Shown one piece after another: positions 6,379-6,576 of a stretch of 6,576 nucleotides of DNA; the stretch's first letter is position 1; each line of letters begins with the position of its first letter. The notes beneath the pieces are model-generated. The model searched no databases. It was not told the DNA's origin and saw nothing but the letters and a program-made list of their open reading frames with translations. The position numbers were made by a program, and so were the translations under genes. The stretch comes from Tannerella sp. (GTDB lineage: Bacteria; Bacteroidota; Bacteroidia; Bacteroidales; Tannerellaceae), in assembly GCA_031269635.1 (NCBI GenBank), contig JAISYY010000270.1, positions 1 through 6,576 on the forward strand, given 5' to 3'.

Positions 6379-6395
6379 GTAATTGAAGAAATTAC
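6379..6395 (+). other. Small stem-loop in the 16S leader
   Basis: GTAATT (6379-6384) pairs exactly with AATTAC (6390-6395) around a GAAGA loop and can be extended by G-U wobbles from the preceding G run to the following T run. It lies just after boxA in the leader. It may contribute to pre-16S folding; the larger processing stem needs sequence 3' of the 16S gene, which is outside the window. Confidence 0.3.
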
Positions 6396-6508
6396 TTTAG
6401 ATATGGAATCGTGGCATGCGAGTGTCATGAGGAAAGGAAGTACCGTCAAAACAGGTAAAAAAAGAGGTAATCTTGAGCGATCAAAAGGAAAAAAGAAAGA
6501 AAGAAAAG

Positions 6509-6576
6509 ACAATGAAGAGTTTGATCCTGGCTCAGGATGAACGCTAGCGACAGGCTTAACACATGCAAGTCGAGGG
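6509..6576 (+). rRNA. 16S ribosomal RNA, 5' end (cut by window edge)
   Basis: The universal 5' 16S segment AGAGTTTGATCCTGGCTCAG occurs at 6516-6535, followed by the conserved GATGAACGCTAGCGACAGG and CACATGCAAGTCGAGGG. Aligning the first motif to E. coli position 8 places the mature 5' end near 6509. Only about 68 bases are present. GCTAGCGACAGGCTTAAC is Bacteroidales-like and, from memory, nearest to Parabacteroides/Tannerellaceae. It is transcribed from P1 and P2 through an approximately 260-420 base leader. Confidence 0.98.

Larger units (their letters stand above)
5734..6508. other. Divergent intergenic control region between mtaB and 16S rRNA
   Basis: About 775 bases with no credible protein gene. 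The left part (5734-6000) is very AT-rich. It holds the possible mtaB promoter, an isolated plus-strand TATTTTTG at 5813-5820 without a convincing -33 box, and an 8-bp palindromic hairpin at 5973-5992. The right part (6011-6508) holds the rRNA control elements: A/T tracts, two promoters, transcript stem-loops, a boxA-like element and the purine-rich 16S leader. Short open frames here overlap these elements or the 16S gene and look non-coding. No tRNA-like cloverleaf was seen. Confidence 0.8.

Noticed and set aside
6355..6540. 61-codon plus-strand frame in the rRNA leader
   Set aside because: It runs into the conserved 16S rRNA sequence and is highly Lys/Arg/Glu-rich because the leader is purine-rich. 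It is most likely non-coding.

Overview
The window comes from a member of the Bacteroidales (phylum Bacteroidota). Its right edge carries the first 68 bases of a 16S rRNA gene, and the stretch reading GCTAGCGACAGGCTTAAC looks closest to Parabacteroides/Tannerellaceae-type 16S genes; this genus-level reading is from memory and tentative. The rRNA promoters have the Bacteroidota layout (TTTG, about 20 bases, TAnnTTTG) rather than the E. coli -35/-10 layout. The protein genes start without clear Shine-Dalgarno sequences, which also fits the phylum.

Layout. Positions 10-2433 (+) hold one large gene for an 807-residue protein that looks like a TIM-barrel glycoside hydrolase followed by a glutamine-amidotransferase-like domain and beta-rich C-terminal domains. 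Its substrate is unknown, and its reading frame is still open at the left edge. It converges tail to tail, with a 40-base gap, on a three-gene minus-strand operon. In transcription order the operon is mtaB (5733-4405, methylthiotransferase for t6A37 of tRNA), an LpxL/HtrB-type acyltransferase (4401-3490) and a family 2 glycosyltransferase (3487-2474). The gaps of 3 and 2 bases mean the three are almost certainly co-transcribed and perhaps translationally coupled. The last two genes point to lipid A/LPS or other envelope glycolipid assembly; MtaB is a translation-fidelity enzyme.

Positions 5734-6508 hold no convincing protein gene. This AT-rich region is a divergent control region: mtaB is transcribed leftward and a ribosomal RNA operon rightward. 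The rRNA side has two tandem near-identical promoters (P1 at 6050-6081, P2 at 6207-6239), spaced A/T tracts upstream of P1, potential stem-loops beginning at the predicted 5' end of each transcript, a boxA-like antitermination element (6337-6346) and the start of 16S rRNA near 6509.

I see no mobile element, CRISPR array, tRNA gene or obvious defence system. The items most worth a second look are the uncharacterised 807-residue enzyme and the paired structure of the rRNA promoters and transcript 5' ends.
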